Both the position numbers and the translations under genes were made by a program. Below, one piece after another: positions 1-64,000 of a DNA stretch of 64,000 nt (positions within the stretch are counted from its first letter, which is position 1; every line of letters starts with the position of its first letter). A model generated the notes under the pieces. The model was not told the DNA's origin and did no database searches. It worked only from the letters and a program-made list of their open reading frames with translations. Source of the stretch: Azorinus chamasolen (lineage: Eukaryota > Mollusca > Bivalvia > Cardiida > Solecurtidae); the NCBI GenBank assembly GCA_963576725.1, contig OY755237.1, positions 65,077,423 through 65,141,422 of the forward strand. The letters are read 5' to 3'.

Positions 1-75
1 CAGAGCAGATCCTGATAAGGCAGCTCCTATAGGAGTCATCTGACCTGAGTCTACTCTGTTTGCAAATACATAAAA
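1..75. mobile_element. Hairpin MITE core, A/B type, cut by window edge
   Basis: The hairpin with apex GCTCCTATAGGAG, and arms CAGAGCAGATCC and TCTACTCTGTTTGC, matches the family A/B core. It lies in the intron after exon 27. 76-194 shows nothing else. Confidence 0.7.
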
Positions 76-194
76 ATTGTCATCAAAACAAAAGTACACT
101 AATAATCCATCATGCTTATTTTAAGAACCGTTTTAATAAATTAGATGTTATTAAATTTACTGAAGTCTTGTAAAGACACCTCATTTTGCCCTAC

Positions 195-62893
<62,699 letters not shown>

Positions 62894-62976
62894 CTGAAAG
62901 GAAAATTGGATATAAAAATGAAACGCAACTCTTGATTCACTACTATAATTTATATTACCTTTACTTACTTCAACAA

Positions 62977-63186
62977 TTAACCCATTCCCTCATTGGCTGA
63001 ATTTAGACCCAACCGCTTTGAATAAATCAACCGGAAGAAGTATTAACTAGCAAAAAAGGAAACTTTTAGAATTGTATTTTCAAATCATTGTGAAAAATAA
63101 TCAGCTAATTGAGCAAATGCTCTATTTATCACAATGGTTTCCACTAGTTAATTTTACAGAGGCATCAATATGAAGGATTGGGTTAA
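62977..63186 (+). mobile_element. Family E MITE
   Basis: TTAACCCATTCCCTCATTG to CAATATGAAGGATTGGGTTAA, palindrome decayed on the left arm. Confidence 0.82.
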
Positions 63187-63384
63187 CAGCACGAAACAGA
63201 GCCAGAGTTACAAACAATTTGTATCTTAGACCATTCCCACGATTGTAGAGTCTGATCTGGGTTCATACTGTTTAGATTGGTCATAAGTTGCATGTGAATC
63301 CACAGCTAACATGTTAAAAGAGAATCAAAGGTTCAACTCCTCATAAATATGTCGTCCAAAAGACTTAAGGTTTTGAATTGCTTT

Positions 63385-63492
63385 CCATAAGCAAACAGAG
63401 CAGACCCTTATCAGACAACTAATACAGGAGCCATCTGATTTGGGTCTATTCTGCAAAGGCATGAAAAGGCAATTATAAGAAGGAAAGAATCA
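63385..63492 (+). mobile_element. Family A' MITE, right half
   Basis: TAAGCAAACAGAGCAGACCC, apex CTAATACAGGAGCC, end ATAAGAAGGAAAGAATCAA. A family I-type hairpin follows at 63515-63575. Confidence 0.6.
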
Positions 63493-63599
63493 ACTCTCGG
63501 CATGGTAGGATTTGGATCCAGATCAGGCCCCACGTAACACAGGACCTGATCAGCTAAGATTTAAACTGTTGTCCGCTGCAAATTTGAAAAGAAAGAGAA

Positions 63600-63814
63600 T
63601 ACAGTCAAATCTCGACTATTTGAAACTATAATAAAGAAGAATTTAGACCCTTTCAGGCAGGCGGCTGCTTAATGCAGGATTGAAGTCAAGCAGAAAACTA
63701 CTAGAGGAGCTTTCTGCACGACTTTCACCCTGCATTAAGCTGCCATCTGTTTCGAAGATCGATAAATTGATACATATTAATTTTGAGTGTTCGAATAATC
63801 ACAATTTTACTGTA
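63600..63814. mobile_element. Pogo-like MITE, family D
   Basis: TACAGTCAAATCTCGACTAT and AATCACAATTTTACTGTA ends with TA edges. Arms GGCGGCTGCTTAATGCAGG / CCCTGCATTAAGCTGCC. 63815-64000 has nothing recognised; no promoter identified. Confidence 0.85.
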
Positions 63815-64000
63815 GTCAGCAATTGAGTAGACAAAATGGAAGGCACCATCTACCAACTGCAAACTTAACTAGCTGGTAGCTCATTAACTCTTTCTATAAT
63901 GAACATTTATAAGTGACCTGGACTCTTCTTGAATATGCATTAACTTCTATAGTGTAACATTTTCACATTGTAACATTTTTGCTTCAACAAAAACTGTCTA

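Noticed and set aside
62894..64000. Promoter or first exon of myosin VI
   Set aside because: An acceptor before the 5' UTR implies an upstream exon, but no convincing donor, CpG-rich stretch or TATA/Inr arrangement could be picked out among the MITEs.

Overview
This is an AT-rich animal genomic window dominated by one gene. The minus strand carries most of an unconventional myosin VI gene (MYO6, called jaguar in flies): 26 coding exons between 62893 and 195, with the start codon at 62851-62853. Hand-translated exons join in frame across every intron. They give about 1,185 codons (3,556 nt), ending at a donor at 195. The last roughly 65 residues, by comparison with vertebrate myosin VI, lie beyond position 1, and the upstream non-coding exon and promoter were not found. 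I see no second gene. The organism is inferred to be a large-genome bivalve mollusc, from long introns packed with MITEs, GGTCAAGGTCA-type tandem arrays that end in GGCATAAAA, and mollusc-like myosin VI. The species cannot be named from this sequence alone.

Gene layout from right to left: exon 2 (62893, N-terminus), exons 3-5 (61136-56985, P-loop), exon 6 (54508, switch I), exons 7-8 (53617-49331, including insert 1), exons 9-10 (47938-45704, TEDS-site Thr), exons 11-12 (39704-39112, switch II and relay), exons 13-18 (38093-26244, lower 50 kDa domain to SH helices), exons 19-20 (22381-20934, converter, insert 2 and IQ motif), exons 21-24 (19957-13193, lever extension and charged single alpha helix), exons 25-27 (5076-195, RRL-containing and C-terminal cargo-binding tail). 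The protein would be a minus-end-directed actin motor acting in endocytosis and membrane anchoring.

Almost all intron DNA is mobile or tandem. There are more than sixty short non-autonomous elements with terminal inverted repeats. At least six families (called A, B, C, E, I and J here) end in TTAACCC- or TTAACTC-type TIRs, with TTAA as apparent target site. Most carry a hairpin near one end whose two arms differ at the same position. Pogo-like MITEs (family D, TA target, CAGTARAACC ends), a family G hairpin MITE, near-perfect foldback palindromes (family H) and HINE-like elements ending in a hairpin plus ATAAAA are interleaved. Several are nested inside each other, so their ends and target sites can be read directly.

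Two larger elements stand out: a 5.74-kb element (26798-32539) with long TIRs and subterminal repeat arrays that makes up nearly all of one intron, and a roughly 2.5-kb element (about 23200-25695) bounded by inverted arrays of an AGTGAGGGGCTTTTGT motif. Minisatellites lie at 7150-7480, 8752-9030, 28440-29690 and 48440-49110. All repeat calls are by eye; family letters are mine.
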